DNA from: Sipunculus nudus | Lineage: Eukaryota > Annelida > Sipuncula > Golfingiida > Sipunculidae | Assembly (NCBI GenBank): GCA_026874595.1 | Contig: CM049308.1 | Location: 14,095,501-14,159,500 of the forward strand | Direction of reading: 5' to 3' | Length of the DNA: 64,000 nucleotides | Shown here: positions 13,320 through 23,827 of the stretch, in pieces | Layout of the letters: each line of letters starts with the position of its first letter | Position numbering within the stretch: position 1 is the first letter of the stretch | Made by a program: the position numbers and the translations under genes | The notes under the pieces: model-generated | The model's database searches: none | Seen by the model: the letters and a program-made list of their open reading frames with translations, nothing else | Told to the model about the DNA's origin: nothing

Positions 13320-13760
13320 TATTCCAGCCATTAATAAATGCATTTACGTTCACGGGGCCAATATTGATTGTGGTGTAAAATAAAGGCAACCATATGAAAG
13401 CTTTATGATGCTTCGCATTTTTCATGACATGTTCGTTGCTGAAACATAAGGGAGGAACAATTTATGTTTACAACAAACCATCTGTATGCAGCTATTGTTA
13501 AATATGAAAACAATCTCTCATCGGCAGTAGAGTGGGTTGTATTTGATAACGATAATCAGGCCATCAGCGCAAGTTGTATTGGAGCAGAAACTTGATATTA
13601 TCTTCCGTTTATTGGGGGCTCTAAAGCCTGGCAGTCCCATTGGAACTTAATAGTATTGCATCTGAATTGTTTTACGGCTATAACTATATCCGCAAGCCAA
13701 CTGAATATCAGCAGCATTGGTTCTTTACACTTATGTTTCTGTCCATGGTTTTTGGTGTAA
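13320..13760. other. Complex repeat-free segment, candidate regulatory DNA
   Basis: This stretch has higher sequence complexity than its surroundings, lacks a sustained open frame and contains no recognisable repeat. Words such as GATAACGATAATCAGG and CCAATATTGATTGTGG resemble dense transcription-factor site clusters. No conservation data were available, so this is inference from texture only. Confidence 0.25.
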
Positions 13761-14036
13761 ACTTGATTTTAGTCAGTTTTTTTTGTAAATATTTTTATGG
13801 TACTGTATAAGGGTTTTTTACAGCATTTTTTACGGTAGAAATAAGTTTTTGCTGTAATCATCTGATGTAAAAAAGGAGCAGTTAGAGTGAGTCCGGTGAA
13901 GTCATTGATGTAATTTCCAAGCAGTAGAAATATCTATCTTGGTTTTATTCCCAGCTCCACTATGTGTCTGATAAATGACTTATGACTGATGACATGGTCT
14001 ATTCAAATGTTGTATACTGATAATTTGATAATTATT

Positions 14037-14330
14037 AGGGCACCGCTCTATAGTAATCACCATGTCAGTCTGTCCGTCTGTCAGTGACACTTTCTTCTGC
14101 GCATGATATCTCAACAAGAACATGCTTGATCTTTCTCATATTCACAGGGATGATTGGTGCCTATGAGGACTCCATATGACACATTGATATAAACAAAACC
14201 TATAAATGCAAACTACTACCTTAGGTTACATGTTTATCCCATTTGTCAGCATTGCTGTGTTTACAAACATGTTGTTGATAAACAAGTTCATGCATACGTC
14301 CTTCATGAAGGAAACCACATAAATTTTTTT
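14037..14330. mobile_element. Fragment of the 146-bp array family
   Basis: It begins TTAGGGCACCGCTCTATAG, followed by GTCAGTGACACTTTCTTC, ATCTCAACAAGAACATG and CACAGGGATGATTGGTGCCTATGAGGACTCC. These match the start and one or two units of the element at 29818. The 3' part is missing, so this is a truncated copy inside the first large intron. Confidence 0.6.
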
Positions 14331-14540
14331 TTTCAAAAGGTAGTTGAATGGGCACCTTTACATTTTGGTGTGGATCTGGATGATTGTTAGGATTCAGGAG
14401 GATTGTTTTGCTCTGGTTGAGGTATGCACTCTCGGCATGCCATTCCGGTTTAAACAGGAATTCCTGCTTGGTACTTTGAAGCAGATTTTAATATGCCGGT
14501 CATGCTTGGTGTTCTTTAATATATTATGTGGATCACAGTA

Positions 14541-16584
14541 ACGTCAAAAGCGAGTAGCTCATGATGCTGTGTGTGGATTGCTTTTGACATGCTTCAGTTC
14601 CTTTAAAGCTCATCATATTGTTGGAAATGGTTATTTTGGTACACTTAAGCTTGAAAGAGAACCTTGTATGTCCCATTTTACCATGCTCTGCATACACACA
14701 GATGAACATGCTTCATCACAAGTTGCTTATTTGTTGTTTGCTCAAACGAAAAGGTTTGTAAAAAACCAGGTGCTAGATTCAGAGTATCAATCAAATAGTG
14801 TTAAACCTCAAAATATAGTTTAACAAATAATGACACATACTAAATTATGCTTAATGTTTGACTGAGTTTTACTTTGGAGGATATTTTTCAAATTAACTCT
14901 AGAGGAGGTAATTTATTGCTCTTGCTTTTCATCAATCACTTTCTTTTGTTTTCTTTTGTATAATCAGTGTATTTCTCATACTTTTACTTTTAGCTTTTGT
15001 ACTTTTGTTTTCAGAACTAACTAGTGTCTGAACACACTCACACTGTCTCATTAGTTTGGCAGGGTTCAAAATGTACAGTTTCCAAGTTTGCTCAGGGATT
15101 TAAGTTTAACTTAGAAAAATTTGAATACCTGTATGAATTTACAATCATAAAACCAAAGCTTTACTTCCAAATTCCCATAGTCAGGGGACATTGTCAACGG
15201 AGCATATTTTTTAAAGTGTTGCAAGATCTTCCTTATCTTGAGCTTTGCTAAGAAAGTTTAAATGTTCAAAATATTAATGATTGTCTTTCCTAGGTTCTGC
15301 TTCATTAAATGATGATTCAGACTTAAAGCATGGTATGGACTAGAAAGTAACTCTGAAAATATCTTTCAGATTTTGTCAACATTTCAACCACTGGTTCAGT
15401 GACTGTACTCAACATCTTATGTGACTCATGCACACATATAGAAACATACATACTGACACACACACTCATATACATATCCTAGTATTCTGAACATCTTTGA
15501 AGATGAAAGAAATTATGGCCACCAACCGGACCTCTATAAAGTGGTATGATTTTTTTAGGTGGTTATCTTAAAAGCAAGATCTGATAAAAAAAGCAAATAA
15601 GAATTAGGACTGTGAAAAGTGGATGTTATTTTGAGGTGATCACTAAACAGTGCTGGTCATAAGGGTGCTTTCTGTTTTCATCTTAGTTGGGCAATAATTA
15701 GAGATATTCTGTGCTTGCATATCTTACTGGTAATTAATTGTTAGTCAAGCTAATTAATACAGGTAATCTAAAAAAAATTGTTTTCTCTTTAACAGAATGA
15801 ATGAAAGAATAGGACTTGGGGATATATACATATGTTTATGTATTAATATCTTTATATATTTATAATTGCATTATTATTATGATAATAATAAAAATAATAA
15901 TAATAAGTTTATCATAAAACTGATTACGAACAGAACAATATGAATAAATATTCAAAAGTCACATTACTCTAATAGTGGCAGGATCAGTCAGTCAGATCTG
16001 ACATGCAGCACAGTTAATGGTTCTGGTCTACAGCCATCAATATCAGTGCTGCAGAGATCTTCATTTTGTCATTTTGTTCCTGTGTTTTGTCACCATTGGT
16101 GATGGATCAGACTTCAGGTGTTCCTGTCATCAGGTGCTCATGTCTGTAGTTACTGGTAGATATATTGCCCACTATCATGCAATAGTGTTATAGTAGAGTA
16201 CCTCTTGTTGTACATAACAAATTACACCTGTCGACCATGAGGTGGCATTACATAGGTGAAAATACTGGGTCCATACATAATCTGGTAACAACCTTGATGT
16301 CAGGTTTTGAAGATTTGATATTTGAAAATTCTTTGAAGATTTTTGCTGAATATTTAAAATGTAAAGGCTACATGGACAAATGTCAGTGACTGTGCAGTCT
16401 GATTTCTTGGCCCTTTGGGAGTGTACATCTCCATAATAGGTGTTAATAGAATTCCCTAGCCTTTGGTCAGACTTGATGGACTTGATTGGGCTCATAGTGT
16501 CATTTGGGTCTTGTTAATAGGTGGAAATTTTAACTAGGCATGCGAGTCATGACTGGGACTGAAATGTAACATGGTTGTCCATTT
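14541..16584. other. Intron-like DNA, no gene seen
   Basis: AT-rich sequence with several short open frames that have no splice context or recognisable domain. An (ATA/ATAAT)-rich low-complexity stretch lies at about 15840-15905. I see nothing else. Confidence 0.45.
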
Positions 16585-17370
16585 GCCAATTACGGTGTCC
16601 GCCCGGCTATCCGCTTCCCAGTTATCCGCTTCCCAAATATCTGCTCACCAAATATCCGCGTGCCCAGATATCCGTGTCGGTGGAAAACGGTCGAAAATGT
16701 ACCTGCACGCTTAATATATGCAACGATCTTGGATAAACATGATGAAGGAAGACATCAAGGAACATTTTAATACAGGAGCTACCGGATTTTGAAGCATTTT
16801 TGACCAGATCACGACATCACTTTCGAGGCTGGTGTCCTGAATTGGGTCAACGGATTACCGCACGTGTGCGATCACTGAACCGCGACGCTCCAAGCGAACT
16901 TGTATGTGTGAGCCCATCCGGCCTTAGTTAATATTAGTGTTTTAAAATCATTGTTTTATTAAATTATTATTAATTTACACGTTTTTGTGTCAGCTTTACA
17001 TACATTCTTGCAGGTTTTTTATTAAGTTACCTCGAGCGATTGTTTTTGCATCATTCATGACACATATATGTTGACGGACGGACAAAAAATCTGATTTTAA
17101 ATTTGTTGACATAAAGGTGATTATAGGAGAAAATACATATTCCTTAACAATATTTTTTTACCTTAAAATGTTAGCTTGCATGTTTTCATCACGTTAACCT
17201 GGGGAAACCCCGCTTCCTTGATATAATTAAGCAGATTCGTGCATTCGAAAACCGCTCCGCCGCAAAAGGGTTCTCTTTAAGTGTAATACAAACATTGATC
17301 ATGTAACCTTGATTTAATCATTAAGGCAATCACACACGTAATTATATAAACAAACATTATAACATCTGCA

Positions 17371-17377
17371 TTCTCTC

Positions 17378-17413
<36 letters not shown>
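17371..17413. repeat. (CT)n microsatellite in the left arm
   Basis: A nearly pure CT run with one AT interruption. A shorter GA counterpart occupies the mirrored position in the right arm (about 20808-20835), so it predates the insertion of this copy. Confidence 0.9.
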
Positions 17414-17416
<3 letters not shown>

Positions 17417-17782
17417 AAATATATATAATCGGACATATAAAGTTATGAAATGAGACAAGTCCGGGGTCCATTATAATTAACTTAACTCTCTTTCCGTCTC
17501 TTTCATTCTATCTCTCATTCTCTCTCCTTCTCTGTTTCATTTATCCATTCATTCATTCTTTCTTTCTTTCTCACTAAATATATCGTTATCATACAAAATA
17601 AAGTTATTTAATGAGACAAGTCTGTGATTCATGAAAATTAAATTACCCCTCTCTCTCTCTCTCTGTCTCTCATTCTTTCTATTATTCTTTCTTTCTCTCT
17701 CTCAAAGAACATCATCAGAAAGTTACCTTTTGCTACAGTAACGGGTTGATGATCAAAATATATCAAAGAGATAAAACACGTA

Positions 17783-18768
17783 ACAGACTTGTCTCATTAA
17801 ATCACTTTATTTTGCATGATAACGATATATTAAGCGAGAAAGACAGTAAGAAAGATTGGAGGAGTGAATTAATGAATGAATTAATGAGAGAGAGAAAGAA
17901 AGAATAATGGAAAAAGAATGAGAGAGAGAGAGGGGGGGGGAATAATTTAATTTTCATGATTCACAGACTTGTCTCATTTAATAACTTTATTTTGTATGAT
18001 AACAATGTATTTGGCGAGAAAGACAGAAAGAAAGATTGGAAGAATGAATAAATGAATGAATTAATGAGAGAGATAGAAAGAAAGAATAATAGAAAGAATG
18101 AGAGAAAAAGAGAGAGGGGGGGGGGGGTAATTTAATTTTCATGATTCACAGACTTCTCATTTAATAACTTTATTTTGTATGATAACGATTTATTTGGCGA
18201 GAAAGACAGAAAGAAAGATTGGAAGAATGAATTAATAAATGAATTAATGAGAGAGAGAAAGAAAGAATAATAGATAAAAGAATGAGAGAGAGGGGGGGGG
18301 GGGAATAATTTAATTTTCATGATTCACAGACTTGTCTCATTTAATAACTTTATTTTGTATGATAACAATGTATTTGGCGAGCAAGACAGAAAGAAAGATT
18401 GGAAGAATGAATAAATGAATGAATTAATGAGAGAGATAGAAAGAAAGAATAATAGAAAGAATGAGAGAGAGAGGGGGGGGGGGATAATTTAATTTTCATG
18501 ATTCACAGACTTCTCATTTAATAACTTTATTTTGTATGATAACGATTTATTTGGCGAGAAAGACAGAAAGAAAGATTGGAAGAATGAATAAATGAATGAA
18601 TTAATGAGAGAGATAGAAAGAAAGAATAATAGAAAGAATGAGAGAAAGAGAGAGAGGGGGGGGGATAATTTAATTTTCATGATTCACAGACTTCTCATTT
18701 AATAACTTTATTTTGTATGATAACGATGTATTTGGCGAGAAAGACAGAAAGAAAGATTGGAAGAATGA
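17783..18768. repeat. Satellite of about 180-bp units inside the foldback element
   Basis: Six units begin ACAGACTT at 17783, 17963, 18148, 18326, 18505 and 18686, with spacings of 178-185 bp. Each carries CTTTATTTTGTATGATAAC, GGCGAGAAAGACAGAAAG, a TGAATGAATTAATGAGAGAG block, and a run of G before TAATTTAATTTTCATGATTC. The sixth unit is cut at 18768 by the Helitron and resumes at 20493. The unit is also present in single form in each arm, so the core may have grown from arm sequence. The minus-strand open frames here are translations of the GA-rich repeat. Confidence 0.9.
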
Positions 18769-18850
18769 ACTAGAATACGGGTAGTCGACAAGCGACTACT
18801 TGTATCCGCCTAAATCAGAGTGGAACGGGTGAAGTGTTGCATATCAGCAT

Positions 18851-20250
18851 GGATGTCTGCAGCCAAATTGTGTATGTAGGTTGCGCTACCTACCAAAAAA
18901 CCCAGAAAGCCGTCCAAGTTGTATACATATGCAAAATTTAAGGCAGATAAGTCAAACCACTATATTGTATATGAGTGATTTTTGCCCTTGGCAGACAAAC
19001 AGATGGACGCTGTGCAAAAAAGGGTTGCAGGTGGCGCCACCAGTTTAGCGTATGATAAAGAGCTTTGTGAGAACTATACACATGCAAAATTTTGGCCCAA
19101 TTGGTCAAACTGTTCCCTAGATATGAGCTTGGATGTCTGCAGCGTAAACTTGATTGTAGGTGGCGCCACCTGTCATAAAATCAGATAAGCTATCCAGGAT
19201 GTATACGCATGCCAAATTTCAGGTGAATTAGTCAAGTCACTGCAGAGATATGAGTGATTTTAACCCAAGGCAGACGAACAGATGGACACTGTGCAAACAT
19301 GGTTGCAGGTGGCGCCACCATTTTTGGTGTATGTTATAAAGCTCTCCAAGGGCTACATTTGTGCAAAAAAATTTTCCTGATCAATCAAACGGTTCCTGAG
19401 ATATGAGCTTGGATGTCTGCAGCGTAAACATGAATGTAGGTGGCGCCACCTGTCATAAAATCAGAAAAGCTATCCAGGATGTATACGCATGCCAAATTTC
19501 AGGTGAATTAGTCAAGTCACTGCAGAGATATGAGTGATTTTAACCCAAGGCAGACAAACAGATGGACACTGTACAAACATGGTTGCAGGTAGTGGCACCA
19601 TTTTTGGTGTATGTTATAAAGCTCTCCAAGGGCTACATTTGTGCAAAAGAATTTTCCTGATCGGTCAAACGGTTCCCGAGATATGAGCTTGGATGTCTGC
19701 AGCGTAAACGTGAATGTAGGTGGCGCCACCTGTCATAAAATCAGATAAGCTATCCAGGATGTATACGCATGCCAAATTTCAGGTGAATTAGTCAAGTCAC
19801 TGCAGAGATATGAGTGATTTTAACCCAAGGCAGACGAACAGATGGACACTGTGCAAACATGGTTGCAGGTGGCGCCACCATTTTTGGTGTATGTTATAAA
19901 GCTCTCCAAGGGCTACATTTGTGCAAAAGAATTTTCCTGATCGGTCAAACGGTTCCCGAGATATGAGCTTGGATGTCTGCAGCGTCAACGTGAATGTAGG
20001 TGGCGCCACCTGTCATAAAATCAGAAAAGCTATCCAGGATGTTTGCGCATGCCGAATTTCAGGTGAATTAGTTAAGTCACTGCAGAGATATGAGTGATTT
20101 TAACCCAAGGCAGACGAACAGATGGACACTGTGCAAACATGGTTGCAGGTGGCACCACCATTTTTGGTGTATGTTATAAAGCTCTCCGAGGGCTACATTT
20201 GTGCAAAAAAATTTTCCTGATCGGTCAAACGGTTCCCGAGATATGTGGGT
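18851..20250. repeat. 280-bp tandem repeats inside the Helitron
   Basis: The phrase GGATGTCTGCAGC occurs at 18851, 19131, 19411, 19691 and 19971, exactly 280 bp apart. The last three units are almost identical. Each unit has two copies of GGTGGCGCCACC or a near version, flanking CTGTCATAAAATCAG and GCAAACATGGTTGCAG. Short open frames found in register across the units are by-products of the repetition. Confidence 0.92.
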
Positions 20251-20410
20251 TTATGTGTGGAAACAGACGCACAAACGGACGCAGAGCGCAGAGGAAAGGT
20301 CAGAGGTCAAAACAAAATCGGGGCGCAGCAGTTCACATGTGACCCGAACATAATCCCGGGTTTCGGAAAATTCCGCCCAGCGGTTACGGAGGAGTTCTCC
20401 GGACACCTAC

Positions 20411-20449
<39 letters not shown>
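20411..20449. repeat. (GCG)n trinucleotide run
   Basis: A pure GCG/GGC run of 13 triplets near the Helitron 5' end. It produces poly-Gly and poly-Ala readings that should not be taken as protein. The other Helitron copies have a shorter, interrupted version (for example CCGCCGCGGCGGCG near 54711). Confidence 0.95.
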
Positions 20450-20450
<1 letters not shown>

Positions 20451-21623
20451 CCAGCTGAAAACATAGTATCCGCAAAACTCTGTTTTGGCGGATACAATTA
20501 ATGAATGAATTGATGAGAGAGAGAGAGAAAGAAAGAATAATAGAAAGAATGAGAGACAGAGAGAGAGAGAGGGGTAATTTAATTTTCATGAATCACAGAC
20601 TTGTCTCATTAAATAACTTTATTTTGTATGATAACAATATATTTAGCGAGAAAGAAAGAAAGAATGAATGAATGGATAAATGAAACAGAGAAGGAGAGAG
20701 AATGAGAGATAGAATGAAAGAGACGGAAAGAGAGTTAAGTTAATTATAATGGACCCCGGACTTGTCTCATTTAATAACTTTATATGTCCGATTATATATA
20801 TTTGACGAGAGAGAGAGAGAGAGATAGAGAGAGAGAATGCAGATGTTATAATGTTTGTTTATATAATTACGTGTGTGATTGCCTTAATGATTAAATCAAG
20901 GTTACATGATCAATGTTTGTATTACACTTAAAGAGAACCCTTTTGCGGCGGAGCGGTTTTCGAATGCACGAATCTGCTTAATTATATCAAGGAAGCGGGG
21001 TTTCCCCAGGTTAACGTGATGAAAACATGCAAGCTAACATTTTAAGGTAAAAAAATATTGTTAAGGAATATGTATTTTCTCCTATAATCACCTTTATGTC
21101 AACAAATTTAAAATCAGATTTTTTGTCCGTCCGTCAACATATATGTGTCATGAATGATGCAAAAACAATCGCTCGAGGTAACTTAATAAAAAACCTGCAA
21201 GAATGTATGTAAAGCTGACACAAAAACGTGTAAATTAATAATAATTTAATAAAACAATGATTTTAAAACACTAATATTAACTAAGGCCGGATGGGCTCAC
21301 ACATACAAGTTCGCTTGGAGCGTCGCGGTTCAGTGATCGCACACGTGCGGTAATCCGTTGACCCAATTCAGGACACCAGCCTCGAAAGTGATGTCGTGAT
21401 CTGGTCAAAAATGCTTCAAAAACCGGTAGCTCCTGTATTAAAATGTTCCTTAATGTCTTCCTTCATCATCTTTATCCAAGATCGTTGCATATATTAAGCG
21501 TGCAGGTACATTTTCGACCGTTTTCGACCGACACGGATATCTGGGCACGCGGATATTTGGTGAGCAGATATTTGGGAAGCGGATAACTGGGAAGCGGATA
21601 GCCGGGCCTGAACCGCCAATTAC

Positions 21624-23461
21624 TGCTTGTGGTACATACTGGAACATTCCTCTTGGTCAAAACAGCACATTTTGTGTTGAAGACTTTGGCCAGGGGTTTC
21701 AGGGCATGGAAGCCAGAACATTCCATGCTAGGCATTAACAGTGTCTGTCTTGTGAAACCTGCAAATCCCGAGGGGTGACATGGGCTTTTGTTGTGTGTGT
21801 CTTTGTGCATCAAATCTTCATCCATAAGAGATAGGCTCCCTACTATATTGTGCAGGTTGGGGCATGGTCACATAAAATTCCTAATTAATGGTCACCAAAT
21901 TCCATACAGACTAAAACTCAAATGTTGCAAGGTGGTTGATGGTTTCAACTTGGCTAGTAAATATAATGAATGAGCCATAGTTGACCTAGATTTAACCTTA
22001 AAGTATCAGGAGATGCTTACTGCAGAAACTACTTAAATCCTACTGCCTTGAAATATTACGACACTTACTTTTTGCATCAGTGATTAAGGGACAATGTCTA
22101 CAGCAAATTCAGGGAAAGGGAAAGAAATAAATTCCTAAAAGTTTCAGACAAAACCAGATGATCAATTGACCCAGCCTGAAGGACAAATAAATATCACACC
22201 TACTTGAAAAAAGGAATTTACTTATCAACCTGCGTCAAAGGACCTTATGATAGGCGATGAAAGTTTTGTATTTTACCAAGTTGTTATCTTAGCACTGCAG
22301 GTATCAGCAAAGTTTCACACCTTATGTAGGAAGTATCAAATCATAATGTGTTTATGAATATCTCTTTTATGTTTTGCTGTATTGTTCATGTTCATTTTGT
22401 ACAATAATTTCACTTAATTATTTCAGGTTTACCTTTACGTCTTGCAGGTTATAAAGTCACCAGCATGTATATCTTCTTTCCAATTTTTCTCTTCTTGGAA
22501 TGATATTGAAACTTGTATCTTGCTTGGGAAGAATGTGCATATCTAATTTTTTGTTTATATATTATTTTATATGTATAGTTCATGTTAAGATTTCAGCTTT
22601 GCAGATTTGGTTGGCAACTTGATTTCTATCATTTATTTACCAAACCATATAATTTTAGAATATTTATAGAATCATCCAACATATACGTTATATGTTATTA
22701 CTAAATATGGTACAAAAATATTCATTGGATAGCTAGTTGTTCAATATAATGGGTAAATAAACAGCCAGGTTTCACACTAAGATTTTCATATTTTCTCATT
22801 ACTCGTCTAAATTATTCACATTCAATAGAGGGGGTGGCATGTTTAGCGATATTCCATCATGAATAAATTCAAATTATCAGGAATTCAGTTGAATCATCAA
22901 TTACAGGCTGTCATGTGGTCATACTTTTCCTTACTTTTCCTCCTTTTTGTCTCAGTCATATTTTCTTCCAAATTTTTAAATACCTACTTTTTCTGACTTA
23001 TTGATTCTTAAATCTTTGCTTTGCACTTTAACATGAAGTGTCCAGCAACTGTCAATTATACTGTGAATTTATCCTTTTGATCATATAATTAAACTATTCT
23101 AGGTGATTAATTTAGCACCATATGATCTCAGAACTTCATGTACAGGCTTGGCCTTAAGCTGTTTAAATATGTGTCCTCAGTAATATAACTTTGTGGAAAC
23201 ACATTCGTCTGTCACAAATTCCAATTAATCATCTTGTGACGTGGGTTTCAGTCCTATTTTCCCCTATATTTTCCTGCTTTTTTCCTATTTTTCTATTTTT
23301 CCAGTCCTACTTTTATCCTAATTTTTCATAAGTGTGTGTTTGGCAGCCTGTAGTTATGATAATTTATTGATATTGGTCAGTTATTTATTTCTTGTCTTTG
23401 TGATCAGTAAATGATACAGTACTAAAGACTTAATTTTGTCAACGTCCTTGTGATCTTGTAG
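21624..23461. other. Intron-like DNA upstream of exon 23462
   Basis: AT-rich DNA without repeats or exons that I can define. From 22900 onward it becomes T-rich (cttttcc/tttcc runs), as expected toward a 3' splice site. Confidence 0.4.
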
Positions 23462-23587
23462 GAGATGCTTATGGCTACGATGACGCAGAAACATCCAGTG
23501 ACAGTGACGATGAAGTCCTTACTCACTACCAGGCCATCCAAAAGGTCAAGCAGGAGAGAGGTCAGGGACAGATGGTCAAGGACAAAT
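23462..23587 (+). CDS. Host gene internal exon, acidic Ser/Asp segment
   Basis: The exon is bounded by ttgtag and a /gtaggt donor. Its 126 nt contain two bases, 41 codons and one base. The reading starts DAYGYDDAETSSDSDDE, continues with VLTHYQAIQKVKQERG and ends MVKDK. The S-D-S-D-D-E stretch looks like a casein-kinase-2-type acidic phosphorylation cluster; the rest is charged and probably disordered or coiled. The final T joins the CC at 40483 to give Ser, so it splices in frame to the next exon. The codon use and GC content stand out from the AT-rich surroundings. I cannot name the family. Confidence 0.75.
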
Positions 23588-23669
23588 GTAGGTCATCTTT
23601 AATGGAACAGTCTATACATTTTGTACATGATACAGGCCCAGATTGAATCATTTTTCTGCATGTCATCAG

Positions 23670-23827
23670 TAGTGGAACCCTGCCTTTCAACCACCCCACA
23701 ATTTGACCACTTTTCTGGGTCCCAAATGTACGGTCCAAGTAACTAAGAATTTCACAAATACGACCACCCCTAAATTATGACCACATTGGTAAGTCCTAAA
23801 GGTGGTCATAATTGTGGAGTTCTACTG
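23670..23827. mobile_element. Short pogo/Tigger-derived MITE
   Basis: An about 158-bp element with ends AGTGGAACCCTGCC and GTGGAGTTCTACTG, followed by TA. The interior (TTTCACAAATACGACCACCCC, AAATTATGACCAC) matches the ends of the longer pogo element at 47588. It lies only about 80 bp after the 5' splice site of the exon at 23462. The left terminal bases are degenerate. Confidence 0.7.

Larger units (their letters stand above)
18769..20492 (-). mobile_element. Non-autonomous Helitron, minus strand, nested in satellite
   Basis: On the minus strand it starts TCCGCCAAAACAGAGTTTTG after an A. It ends with the hairpin GTAGTCGCTTGTCGACTAC, nine bases, then CTAGT before a T. A 5' TC, a 3' hairpin followed by CTRRT, and insertion between A and T without target duplication are the defining Helitron features. 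The body consists of exact 280-bp repeats. There is no Rep/helicase frame. The empty site can be read from the neighbouring 180-bp satellite units. Confidence 0.8.
16594..21614. mobile_element. Large foldback (Mutator-like, non-autonomous) element
   Basis: A 5021-bp element flanked by the 9-bp direct repeat GCCAATTAC (16585-16593 and 21615-21623). Arms of about 1.1 kb (16594 to about 17704 and about 20508 to 21614) are nearly exact reverse complements. They agree through the CACGTGTGCG block, the GGGGAAACCCCGC block, the CT/GA tract and the ATTATATAAACAAACATT block. The outermost part is made of 14-15 bp subrepeats of the type TATCCGCTTCCCA. Long arms and 9-bp duplications are typical of Mutator-like elements, while subrepeated arms are typical of sea-urchin TU-type foldback elements. 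No transposase frame is present. The core is an about 180-bp satellite that holds a nested Helitron. Confidence 0.8.

Noticed and set aside
18132-18680. Minus-strand frames rich in Ser/Phe/Leu that repeat each other
   Set aside because: They are translations of the GA-rich 180-bp satellite units, with no start context or domain.
19517-20009. Near-identical minus-strand 70-codon frames
   Set aside because: They follow the 280-bp repeat period and are by-products of it.
20245-20589. Frames with poly-Gly or poly-Ala
   Set aside because: They are produced by the (GCG)n run at 20411-20449 and the neighbouring Helitron sequence.
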